Source: an uncultured Eubacteriales bacterium | GTDB lineage: Bacteria > Bacillota_A > Clostridia > Lachnospirales > Cellulosilyticaceae | Reading direction: 5' to 3' | NCBI GenBank assembly: GCA_900556665.1 | Contig: USPX01000003.1 | Span: 1 to 31,980, forward strand | Length of the DNA: 31,980 nucleotides | In this document: piece after piece, positions 6,601 to 14,333 of the stretch | Position numbering within the stretch: position 1 is the first letter of the stretch | Layout: each line of letters opens with the position of its first letter | Notes under the pieces: model-generated | What the model was told of the DNA's origin: nothing | Database searches by the model: none | What the model saw: the letters and a program-made list of their open reading frames with translations, nothing else | Program-made: the position numbers and the translations under genes

Positions 6601-9003
6601 ATGAAATTACGTCAAAAATTAGCAGTAGTTTTAGCTAGTGCTATGGTTGTAACAGCAGTTCCAGTTGTAACAATGGCTGCTTCAACAAACAGTTTATCAA
6701 GAGAAACTCTTAAGGTTAAAAAAGATTGCGAATTCACAGAAATTGGTACAGCTAATGCTCTTAAAATCAAATTCACAGACAACAATGATAATGATGAAAT
6801 ATTCTACTTAGACCTTGATAATGCAGAATGGAATGAAGATGTATTAACAACAGCAGTAGAAAAAAATGCAGCATTCGAAAAAGCTGAAGCTGCTAATACA
6901 TGGACATATGCAGTAGGCGATGAAACAATTGAGTATGAAAGACAAAACGACGACACAATGAAAATCACAGTTCCAGCTAGTCTTGCAGCTCAATACACAG
7001 ACAAAACTCTTTCACTTCCACTTTTAGCAAAAGCTAAAGATGGTGATGCAAAAGTTTCTGTAGTAACAATGGGTGGTTCAACAACAGTATCTAAAGGAAC
7101 ATTCGTATTTGCTACAACAGCTGAAAAGAAAATCACTGTAACAGCAAAAGATGATAAAACATTCTACACAAGTGGTAGCCTTTCAGAAATCACAATCGAA
7201 GAAGCTTACAAAGGTTCTTTAAAAGAAGGTGCTGAATTCACAATCGAATTAGCAGACAATGATTTCAAATTTGATGGAGCTACATTCAAATTAGAAGGTA
7301 AATATGGTTTCAGCAAATATGGTGAAAAAGAGGTTACTGGTACAATTTCTGATAGTGATAAAGGTAAAATCACAATCAAATTACCATCATACGCAGAAGC
7401 AGGAATCAACCCAGCTACAGCTGGTACATTCGTAATCAAAGACCTTAAAGTTAAATCTACAAACAAAAAACCTGAAGAAGGCGATTTCTTAGTAGATATC
7501 AAAGGTGATGATTTAGTAGCAGAAAAAACAGACCTTAAAGTTGGTAAAGTATCTAAATATGGTGTATACATTAAAATGAAAGATGACAAAGCTGAAGATG
7601 TAAAAGCTGGTCGTATTGAAGAAGTAGAATTCGAACTTGGTGAAAGTGTAGAAGATAGCATGATCACAGGCCGTGAAGTAGAATTAACATTAGAAAACGG
7701 TCACTGGGATTACAAAAAATTCGTAAAAGAATATATTGAAAAAGAATTAAAACTTCAACAAGATGAAACACTCGAAGATAAAATTAGAGATTTAGCTGGA
7801 CTTAAAAAAGATGATGATGTAGATGATGATGCTTATAAAAAAGTAGCATTAAAAATCGATAAAAAATGGTTAGCAGAACAAATCATGGACAATAAAGATG
7901 ATTGGAAAAAAGAAACATGCGAAGCTGAATTCGATCAAGATAATGACGACAAAGCAATCGTAGAAACAATTATCTTCACACTTGGTAAAGATGATGATGA
8001 CAAACAAATCCAAAGCAATGATGATTGCGATAAAGTTAAATTCAAAACAAATATCTGCGTACCAGTAGATAACAAAGAAAAAGAAAAAATCACAATCAAA
8101 GCTTCTGGTCGTGGTGTTGAAAACGAAGTATCTACAACAGCTATCAACATCATCAACCCATTCAAAGTAACATTTGAACAAGCAGTTCTTAAAACAGGTC
8201 TTCAAGGTCAAGTATCTGGTACTGTAACACTTACAGAAACAGATAAAGATATGTTCCAAAAAGGTGACATCGAATTCAAAATCAAAAAAGATGATGAAGA
8301 TTTCGGTATCTACTTAAAAGATGTAACAGTTGAAGTATCTGATGGATTAAAAGGAACAAAATCAGATGTTAAAAAAGGTAAAGCAGGTAACGCAAAAGAT
8401 AATGCTAAAGTTACATTAACATTAAACCGTGCTTCTAAATCAGCTGCTACTATCACATTCAAAGATATGACATTCACAACAGATAGAACAGTTCCAGAAG
8501 GAACATACGATCTTGAAATCGGTGGTACAGGTATCGATGCAGATGGTCACTCTATCACAGTTAAAGATTTCATCAAAATCTCAACATCAAATACACAAGA
8601 TATCACAGCAAGTGGTATGGCTAAAGGTGTAGCTAAATTCGTAATCGGAGAAAGCAAATACACATTAAATGATAAAGAAGTAACAATGGATGCACCATCT
8701 TACATCCAAGACCCAGGTTACACAATGGTTCCTGTAAGATACGTTGCAAATGCATTTGGTGTATCTGATGCAGATATCTTATTCGGTAAAGGTACTGTAA
8801 CAATCTTCGCTGGTGAAAGAACAATTTCTTTAACAACAGGAAGCAACATTGCAGTAGTAAACGGAAACAACGTAGCTATGAGCACAAAAGTAGTAAATAA
8901 AGATGGTAGAACATACGTACCAGCTGGTCAAATCGCTAGCTTACTTGGTATTAAATCTACATGGGATTCAGCTACAAAAACAGCTACATTTGAAAATAAC
9001 TAA
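6601..9003 (+). CDS. S-layer-like protein with C-terminal Cu_amine_oxidN1 domain (copy 2)
   Basis: This 800-residue protein is a close paralogue of the 3931 product. Its signal peptide differs from copy 1 only after the mature N-terminus begins (both start MKLRQKLAVVL, cleavage near TMA/AS). The core motif SKYGVYIKMKDDKAEDVKAG, the acidic loop FDQDNDDK (D445 onward) and the DRTVPEGTYDLEI motif are kept. The Cu_amine_oxidN1 domain spans about 672-800. Relative to copy 1 it has a highly charged insertion around residues 382-410 (DDDVDDDAYKK). Codon use is as biased as in copy 1, so high expression is likely. It has its own promoter and terminator, and AAGGGGGA seven bases before the ATG. The copies may be co-expressed subunits or alternative S-layer proteins. 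Confidence 0.85.
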   Translation: MKLRQKLAVVLASAMVVTAVPVVTMAASTNSLSRETLKVKKDCEFTEIGTANALKIKFTDNNDNDEIFYLDLDNAEWNEDVLTTAVEKNAAFEKAEAANTWTYAVGDETIEYERQNDDTMKITVPASLAAQYTDKTLSLPLLAKAKDGDAKVSVVTMGGSTTVSKGTFVFATTAEKKITVTAKDDKTFYTSGSLSEITIEEAYKGSLKEGAEFTIELADNDFKFDGATFKLEGKYGFSKYGEKEVTGTISDSDKGKITIKLPSYAEAGINPATAGTFVIKDLKVKSTNKKPEEGDFLVDIKGDDLVAEKTDLKVGKVSKYGVYIKMKDDKAEDVKAGRIEEVEFELGESVEDSMITGREVELTLENGHWDYKKFVKEYIEKELKLQQDETLEDKIRDLAGLKKDDDVDDDAYKKVALKIDKKWLAEQIMDNKDDWKKETCEAEFDQDNDDKAIVETIIFTLGKDDDDKQIQSNDDCDKVKFKTNICVPVDNKEKEKITIKASGRGVENEVSTTAINIINPFKVTFEQAVLKTGLQGQVSGTVTLTETDKDMFQKGDIEFKIKKDDEDFGIYLKDVTVEVSDGLKGTKSDVKKGKAGNAKDNAKVTLTLNRASKSAATITFKDMTFTTDRTVPEGTYDLEIGGTGIDADGHSITVKDFIKISTSNTQDITASGMAKGVAKFVIGESKYTLNDKEVTMDAPSYIQDPGYTMVPVRYVANAFGVSDADILFGKGTVTIFAGERTISLTTGSNIAVVNGNNVAMSTKVVNKDGRTYVPAGQIASLLGIKSTWDSATKTATFENN
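8613..8891 (+). repeat. 279-bp block identical to 5892-6170
   Basis: This is the second copy of the block described at 5892-6170, in the same position of the paralogous gene. The first difference after it is at 8892 (A, against T at 6171). Confidence 0.9.
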
Positions 9004-9034
9004 TATATAGGTAAAACTATATAAAATAAGTTAC

Positions 9035-9075
9035 AAAAGAAGAGGCGATTGCTTAAGGCAAGAGCCTCTTCTTTT
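9035..9075 (+). terminator. Rho-independent terminator after the 6601 gene
   Basis: AAAAGAAGAGGC (9035-9046) pairs with GCCTCTTCTTTT (9064-9075), with an inner TTGC/GCAA pairing. The downstream arm supplies the T-rich tail. Confidence 0.85.
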
Positions 9076-9164
9076 GTATGTAATTAAAAATAAATAACAT
9101 ACCTTAAAAATAGATAATATATTTTGCAGACAGGTTACAATTTGGTTAAAAAAGGAAAAAATAA

Positions 9165-9219
9165 TTGATGTTCTCTAGGAAGATTCATACAATATAAGCA
9201 GTTAAGGAAATCACTTAAC
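9165..9219 (+). promoter_or_regulatory. Promoter and leader hairpin of the 9283 gene
   Basis: TTGATG (9165-9170) and TACAAT (9188-9193) are 17 bases apart. Transcription should start near 9200, directly at AGTTAAG. GTTAAG (9201-9206) pairs with CTTAAC (9214-9219) around GGAAATCA-type loop sequence. The leader is about 83 bases, with AAGGGGG (9269-9275) as ribosome binding site. Confidence 0.65.
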
Positions 9220-9282
9220 AGTTTGAGATTTAAATAAGTTTTGATTCAATAGCTTCTGCTTAATTGATAAGGGGGTTTTAAA

Positions 9283-11679
9283 ATGAAACTTAATCAAAAA
9301 TTAGCAGTCATTCTAGCAAGTGCAATGACTATTACAAGTGTACCAACGATAACAATGGCAGCCTCAACGAATACATTAGTTAAAGATATGCTCAAGGTTA
9401 AAGAAAATACTAAATTTGTAGATATTACAACATCTAATATGCTAAAGATTAAGTTTACAGACAACAATGAGAACGCGGAGATTTTTTACTTAGAATTAGA
9501 CAATGCCAAATGGGATGAAAAAACATTATGGGAAGCTTCTCAAAATCCAGACAATCATTTTAAACCAGTTAAAGTAGATGGAGAAGTAGCTCTTAATAAA
9601 AACGAAGTGGAAGCTTATATATACCAAGATGCTATTAGATATGAAAGACAAAGTGATTCAATCATGATGGTTACTATTGAAAGTAATCAATTTACACATT
9701 CAGATACAACCATGAGATTACCAATATTTGCAGAGGTAGAAGACGGAGAAGCTAAGATAAGCGTAGTAACAAGAGGTGGGGAAACTACAGTATCAGCTAA
9801 AAGCTTTGTTTTTGCAACAACAGCAGAAAAGAGAATTTCTGTAGATGCTAAAAGTAATAAGACATTCTATACATCAGGTGTTCTAAGTGATATTACTATT
9901 GATGAAGACTATGCAGGAGCATTGAATGTAGAAGGAGGCACAACATTTACAGTTGAACTTTGTGATACAGATTTCTATTTTACAGGTGATTTTGAGGCCG
10001 AATATAAATATGGTCTTAGTGGTAAAACAGAAGAAGTAAAAGGTGAAGTACAATCAGATCGTAGTATCATGAAATTTACAATACCTCAAGTTTCTGGTAA
10101 CACGAGAGGTTCAATAGTACTTAAAAATATCAAAGTTAAATCAAAAAATAGACACCCAGACACAGGAGATTTCACAGTAGATATTAAAGGTGATGATTTA
10201 ACAAAAGAGAAAAACGATCTTCTAGTAGCTAAGGTTTCAGAATATGGTGTTTATGTTAAAATGAAAAATGATAAGGTTAAAGACATAAAAGCAGGACGTA
10301 AAGAAGAAGTAGAATTTGAAATTGGTGAAGGCGTAGAAGATAGTATGATGAGTGGCCGAGAATTTGAAATGACCTTATCTAATGGTTATTGGGATTACAA
10401 ACAACTCGTAAAAGATGCAGCAAGCGCACATAAACTTGATGGCAAGGTTGATGGTAAGAGCTATAGCTCAAGTAAAGATTATAGTGATGAAGATTATAAA
10501 GAATGGGCAGCTCAAATTAATCCAGCTTGGTTAGCTAAGGAACTTTTAGATAATGATAGTGATTGGTCTAGCAGTCCATATTGCGAAGCAGAATTTGATA
10601 CAGATAGAGATGGTTTAGCACTTCCAGAAACAATCCTATTTACACCTGGTAAATACAAAAAAGATAAGGATGATGAACGTAACATACTTAAATTTAAAAC
10701 AAAAGTTTGTATTCCTATTAATATGAAAGAAAAGAGTAAAGTAACACTTACAGTAAGTGGACGTGGCATTTCTGGAGATGATGTAAGTGAGACAGTATTT
10801 AACATTGTTAATCCATTTAATGTAACATATGAGCAAGCAGTTCTAAAAACAGGTAAACAAGGTCAAGTATCTGGAGAAGTTACTATTAAAGAAACGGAAA
10901 AAGACTGCTTACAAAAAGGTGATATCGTATTTAGAATTACTAAGGATGATGAAGATTTCAATATTTATTTAACGGATGCAGATGTAGAAGTATCTTCTGG
11001 ACTTAGAGGTACTAAAGTGGATGTTAAAAAAGGTAAGACATCATCAAATGCAAAAATTAACTTAACATTAAATCGTACTTCTAAAGAACCTGCTACAATC
11101 ACCTTCAAGAACTTAACTTTCACAACAGATAGAACAGTACCACAAGGCACCTATGATCTTGAAATCAGTGGTAAAGCAATTGATGCAGATGCAGGATATG
11201 TAGATGATGATGAAAATAATGCACATACAATCATTGTTAAAGACTTCATTAAAATCTCAACTGCTAACACAGAAGATATTACAACAAGTGGTTTATCTAA
11301 AGGCGTTGTGAAATTCGTAATTGGTGAATATAATTACACAATCGATGATAAAGAAGTAGTAATGGATGCACCTTCATTTATCCAGGCACCAGGTTATACA
11401 ATGGTTTCAGCAAGATATTTAGCTCAAGCCTTTGGTGTAAAAGAGGGAAATATCCTATTTAATAAAGGAACAGTTACAATCTTTGCAGGAGAGAGAACAA
11501 TCAACCTTACAACAGGTAGTAATATAGCAATTGTAAATGGTAATCCTATTTCAATGACAACAGCAGTTGTTAATGTAAATGGCAGAACCTATTTACCAGC
11601 TAGTCAACTTGCAAGCTTATTAGGTATTAGATCTAATTGGGATTCAACAACAAAGACAGCAACCTTTGAAAATAAATAA
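9283..11679 (+). CDS. S-layer-like protein with C-terminal Cu_amine_oxidN1 domain (copy 3)
   Basis: This 798-residue exported paralogue starts MKLNQKLAVILASAM, with cleavage near TMA/AS. It keeps the core block SEYGVYVKMKNDKVKDIKAG, the NPFNVTYEQAVLKTG and DRTVPQGTYDLEI motifs, and a C-terminal Cu_amine_oxidN1 domain (about 670-798). Its acidic loop reads DTDRDGLALPE (D439 onward), close to a D-x-D-x-D-G calcium-binding loop. Codons are clearly less biased than in the 3931 and 6601 genes, with many ATT, TTT, AGA and ATA, so it is probably less expressed or more recently recruited. It has its own promoter, leader hairpin and terminator. A minor or alternative S-layer subunit is the most likely role. 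Confidence 0.82.
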   Translation: MKLNQKLAVILASAMTITSVPTITMAASTNTLVKDMLKVKENTKFVDITTSNMLKIKFTDNNENAEIFYLELDNAKWDEKTLWEASQNPDNHFKPVKVDGEVALNKNEVEAYIYQDAIRYERQSDSIMMVTIESNQFTHSDTTMRLPIFAEVEDGEAKISVVTRGGETTVSAKSFVFATTAEKRISVDAKSNKTFYTSGVLSDITIDEDYAGALNVEGGTTFTVELCDTDFYFTGDFEAEYKYGLSGKTEEVKGEVQSDRSIMKFTIPQVSGNTRGSIVLKNIKVKSKNRHPDTGDFTVDIKGDDLTKEKNDLLVAKVSEYGVYVKMKNDKVKDIKAGRKEEVEFEIGEGVEDSMMSGREFEMTLSNGYWDYKQLVKDAASAHKLDGKVDGKSYSSSKDYSDEDYKEWAAQINPAWLAKELLDNDSDWSSSPYCEAEFDTDRDGLALPETILFTPGKYKKDKDDERNILKFKTKVCIPINMKEKSKVTLTVSGRGISGDDVSETVFNIVNPFNVTYEQAVLKTGKQGQVSGEVTIKETEKDCLQKGDIVFRITKDDEDFNIYLTDADVEVSSGLRGTKVDVKKGKTSSNAKINLTLNRTSKEPATITFKNLTFTTDRTVPQGTYDLEISGKAIDADAGYVDDDENNAHTIIVKDFIKISTANTEDITTSGLSKGVVKFVIGEYNYTIDDKEVVMDAPSFIQAPGYTMVSARYLAQAFGVKEGNILFNKGTVTIFAGERTINLTTGSNIAIVNGNPISMTTAVVNVNGRTYLPASQLASLLGIRSNWDSTTKTATFENK

Positions 11680-11700
11680 TAACCAATAGATTATACTTTA

Positions 11701-11736
11701 TAGAGTCATAGTTTACAAAGCTATGACTCTATTTTT
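11701..11736 (+). terminator. Rho-independent terminator after the 9283 gene
   Basis: TAGAGTCATAG (11701-11711) pairs perfectly with CTATGACTCTA (11721-11731) around a 9-base loop, followed by five T residues. Confidence 0.9.
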
Positions 11737-11806
11737 GTAAATAAATATAGGTTAAATGAGTAGAAATTTAATGCTTCTTTTAGTAGTTAATTAATAGGTT
11801 AAAGTG

Positions 11807-11812
11807 TATAAT
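11807..11812 (+). promoter_or_regulatory. Probable -10 box of the 11865 gene
   Basis: TATAAT preceded by GTG lies 53 bases before the start codon. No good -35 box is seen at 17 bases. The leader lacks the AGTTAA hairpin found before the three preceding genes. Confidence 0.4.
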
Positions 11813-11864
11813 ATATATGTAAAAATTTTAAAAATATAAAATAATGCATACAAAGGAGGAAGTT

Positions 11865-14234
11865 ATGAGGGAGAGGCGGAAATATGCATGGTTACTTATG
11901 ATTGTAATGCTATTTAGTACGATGCAAATAAATATACAAGCAGCTTCTATAAATGGTTTGGCTAGAACTATGATAAAAGTAGCGAAAAACTATGTATTTT
12001 ATGATGTATCTACAGCAAATGCTGTGAGAATCTCATTTAAGGATACGGACCATCAAGATGAAGAATTTTATCTAGAACTTACTAATTCAAAATGGAGCAA
12101 TGATGCTTTAACTAGTGCCTATGGTGAACCTGTTATAGTAGAAGGTAATAAAGCTTGGAAGTTTGAAGCAAGTAGTGGACAAATCAATGGAAAAAAAGCT
12201 GCAGTTACCTATATTAAGGAGTCAGATAAGCTTATGAAGGTTAGGATAGATGGGCAAACACTTGATGTGAATGGACGTTATTCTTTCCCTTTATTAGTTG
12301 AGGTAACAGGTACTTCAGCTACAGTAAGTCTTAAAAGTGGCACAACAACTACAGATGGTAAATGGACTTTTGCAACAGTAGCAGATTATAGAGCAAGTTG
12401 GGCATTAGGACTTGTAAATACAATAGGGACCACAGGAAAGTTAGCAGACTTAAAGATTGTAGAATCCTATAGAGGTGCTATGAAGGATGAGGAAATACGT
12501 TTTACTTTAGAGCTAGATAATACAGACTATGTATTTGAAATTAATGGAGAGAGGGTACAGACAGAATATGATCAAAAAGGCTATACCACCTATAAAGTAT
12601 CTAATAAAAAGGATGTAGAATTTATAAATGGTTTCTCAAATAAAGGAACATGTATTTATATGTTAGTGAAAAATAGTGATCATGGCAGTATAGATGTTAT
12701 TGTGCCACCTATATATGGTGGATTGTCTACAGGAACAGTTAATATTAAAAATTTATATGTGAGAACGAAACAAGCTAAGCCAACAGAAGGCAACTTACTT
12801 GTGAATATTGTTTCAGATGATTTATCAAATGCTAAGGATGGTATTACCATAGGTAAGGTAGAACAGTATGGAATATATGCTCAAATGACAGGTAAGCCTG
12901 TAGAAATTGGAGGGGGCCATATTGAAGATATTAGCTTCGTAATGGGTGAAAAAGTAGATGATAGTTTACGTGCTAATCGTACATTAACTATGAAGTTAGA
13001 TATTGCCAAATTTGATTATCGTACTTTACTTGCCGTGTATGGGGAAACGGGTAAGAGCATTAAAGAAATTGAGAGCATGACAAATGATGAAGTATTAAAG
13101 CTTAATCCACACCTAGATTTAATAAAGCTAAAAAAAGATGGACGTGTGCAAATCGTAAATAATATTGACTTAATTAGTGATATGACCTTTGAAAAAGATA
13201 ATGAAGGAAAGATAGATCCTACTAGTTTATGCGTAACTATATCAAAGGATATAGCAAAAAGTGATAAGATAGATAGAGTATCACTTAAACTACCAGTATA
13301 TGTACCAATTGATAAAAGAGAAATGGGAAGTGTGTTTATGACAATCGAAGGACCAGCAGCAGAGGAAAGTACAACATTTCAAGTTGTTAATATTAAGAAC
13401 CCATTCTCAGTTAAACTTGAAGGACAATCATTAAAGGTAGGTTTACAAAATCAATATGCAGGTAAATTTACTTTAACAGAACTTCAAAAAGGTATGTTAC
13501 AATCTGGTGAAATCATCTTTAAGTTAAGCCCTGATTATAATGGTATTATGCTTAAAGGTAGTAGTATGGAAATGCATACGGAAGGTGGAATTAAAGGAAT
13601 CAAAGCAAGTACATCAGAAGATGATTGTTTCTTAGCACTTGTAACATTTAAAGAAAGTGAAGAAATTGGTAAGTTTGAGGTTGTCATGAATGAAGTAACT
13701 GTAAATCGTACAGTACCAGAAGGGCAAATTGATTTAGAGTTAAGTGGAACAGCTATAGATGCTTATGGTGAAAGTATGACTATCGAAAACTTTTTAACAC
13801 TTACAACTAAAAACACAGAGGATATAGATTATAAAGGACTTAGCAAAGAAATATTGAAGTTTACCATAGGTTCTAAAAAAGGATATAAAGGAAAAGAAGA
13901 AATCTTAATGGATGTAGAACCTTATATTGAAGAACCAGGTTTCACAATGGTGCCAATGCGTTATGTAGCACAAGGGTTTGGACTTGAAGAACAAGACATT
14001 ATGTATGATAAAGAACAAGGTACAACTACACTTTTTGCAGGAGGACGTATTATTCAGCTCACTAAAGGTAGCAAAGTAGCTATGGTAAATGGTGCGCAGG
14101 CTCAAATGCAAGTACCTGTTATTATTAAAAGTGGTAGAACATTCGTATCTGTAAGTGAAGTAGGTAGGCTTCTAGGTGTAAAATCTTCATGGAATAATGA
14201 GACAAAAGAAGCAACTTTCAAATATGAAGGATAA
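11865..14234 (+). CDS. Divergent S-layer-like protein with Cu_amine_oxidN1 domain (copy 4)
   Basis: This 789-residue exported protein shares the overall plan of the three preceding proteins but is much more divergent. It has a signal peptide with cleavage near A26 (NIQAAS), the core block EQYGIYAQMTG, NPFSVKLEGQSLKVG, NRTVPEGQIDLEL, and a C-terminal Cu_amine_oxidN1 domain (about 658-789; PYIEEPGFTMVPMRYVAQGFG). The acidic loop is degenerate (FEKDNEGKID). The start at 11865 is preferred because AAAGGAGGA (11852-11860) sits four bases before it. An in-frame ATG at 11844 would place that site inside the gene. Codon use is ordinary. It lies last in the array and shares a bidirectional terminator with the convergent 14334 gene. 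A minor S-layer or wall protein is likely. Confidence 0.8.
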   Translation: MRERRKYAWLLMIVMLFSTMQINIQAASINGLARTMIKVAKNYVFYDVSTANAVRISFKDTDHQDEEFYLELTNSKWSNDALTSAYGEPVIVEGNKAWKFEASSGQINGKKAAVTYIKESDKLMKVRIDGQTLDVNGRYSFPLLVEVTGTSATVSLKSGTTTTDGKWTFATVADYRASWALGLVNTIGTTGKLADLKIVESYRGAMKDEEIRFTLELDNTDYVFEINGERVQTEYDQKGYTTYKVSNKKDVEFINGFSNKGTCIYMLVKNSDHGSIDVIVPPIYGGLSTGTVNIKNLYVRTKQAKPTEGNLLVNIVSDDLSNAKDGITIGKVEQYGIYAQMTGKPVEIGGGHIEDISFVMGEKVDDSLRANRTLTMKLDIAKFDYRTLLAVYGETGKSIKEIESMTNDEVLKLNPHLDLIKLKKDGRVQIVNNIDLISDMTFEKDNEGKIDPTSLCVTISKDIAKSDKIDRVSLKLPVYVPIDKREMGSVFMTIEGPAAEESTTFQVVNIKNPFSVKLEGQSLKVGLQNQYAGKFTLTELQKGMLQSGEIIFKLSPDYNGIMLKGSSMEMHTEGGIKGIKASTSEDDCFLALVTFKESEEIGKFEVVMNEVTVNRTVPEGQIDLELSGTAIDAYGESMTIENFLTLTTKNTEDIDYKGLSKEILKFTIGSKKGYKGKEEILMDVEPYIEEPGFTMVPMRYVAQGFGLEEQDIMYDKEQGTTTLFAGGRIIQLTKGSKVAMVNGAQAQMQVPVIIKSGRTFVSVSEVGRLLGVKSSWNNETKEATFKYEG

Positions 14235-14256
14235 CCTGATACGAGAAGAGGAAAAG

Positions 14257-14299
14257 AAGAGGCTATACTGCAGAACCTTATTTTGCAGTATAGCCTCTT
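14257..14299. terminator. Bidirectional terminator between convergent genes
   Basis: AAGAGGCTATACTGCA (14257-14272) pairs perfectly with 14284-14299. On the plus strand the stem runs into TTTTG. On the minus strand it runs into CTTCTTTTCC. It can serve both the 11865 gene and the minus-strand 14334-15869 gene. Confidence 0.85.
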
Positions 14300-14333
14300 T
14301 TGTATAAGTGATATTGTAGACCTGTCCCCAAAC

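Noticed and set aside
7206..8259. Long antisense open frames of up to 153 codons opposite the S-layer-like genes
   Set aside because: They mirror the highly biased codons of the sense genes, are Ser/Leu or Phe/Cys rich, have no ribosome binding sites and match no family. Identical antisense frames at 5912-6115 and 8633-8836 merely reflect the 279-bp identical block.
11844..11864. Upstream ATG start for the fourth S-layer-like gene
   Set aside because: The Shine-Dalgarno AAAGGAGGA lies inside this extension and is correctly spaced for ATG 11865. The extension would also push back a normal signal peptide.
2209..14234. Copper amine oxidase enzymes
   Set aside because: Only the short Cu_amine_oxidN1-type domain is present at the C-terminus. 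There is no catalytic core and no topaquinone site.
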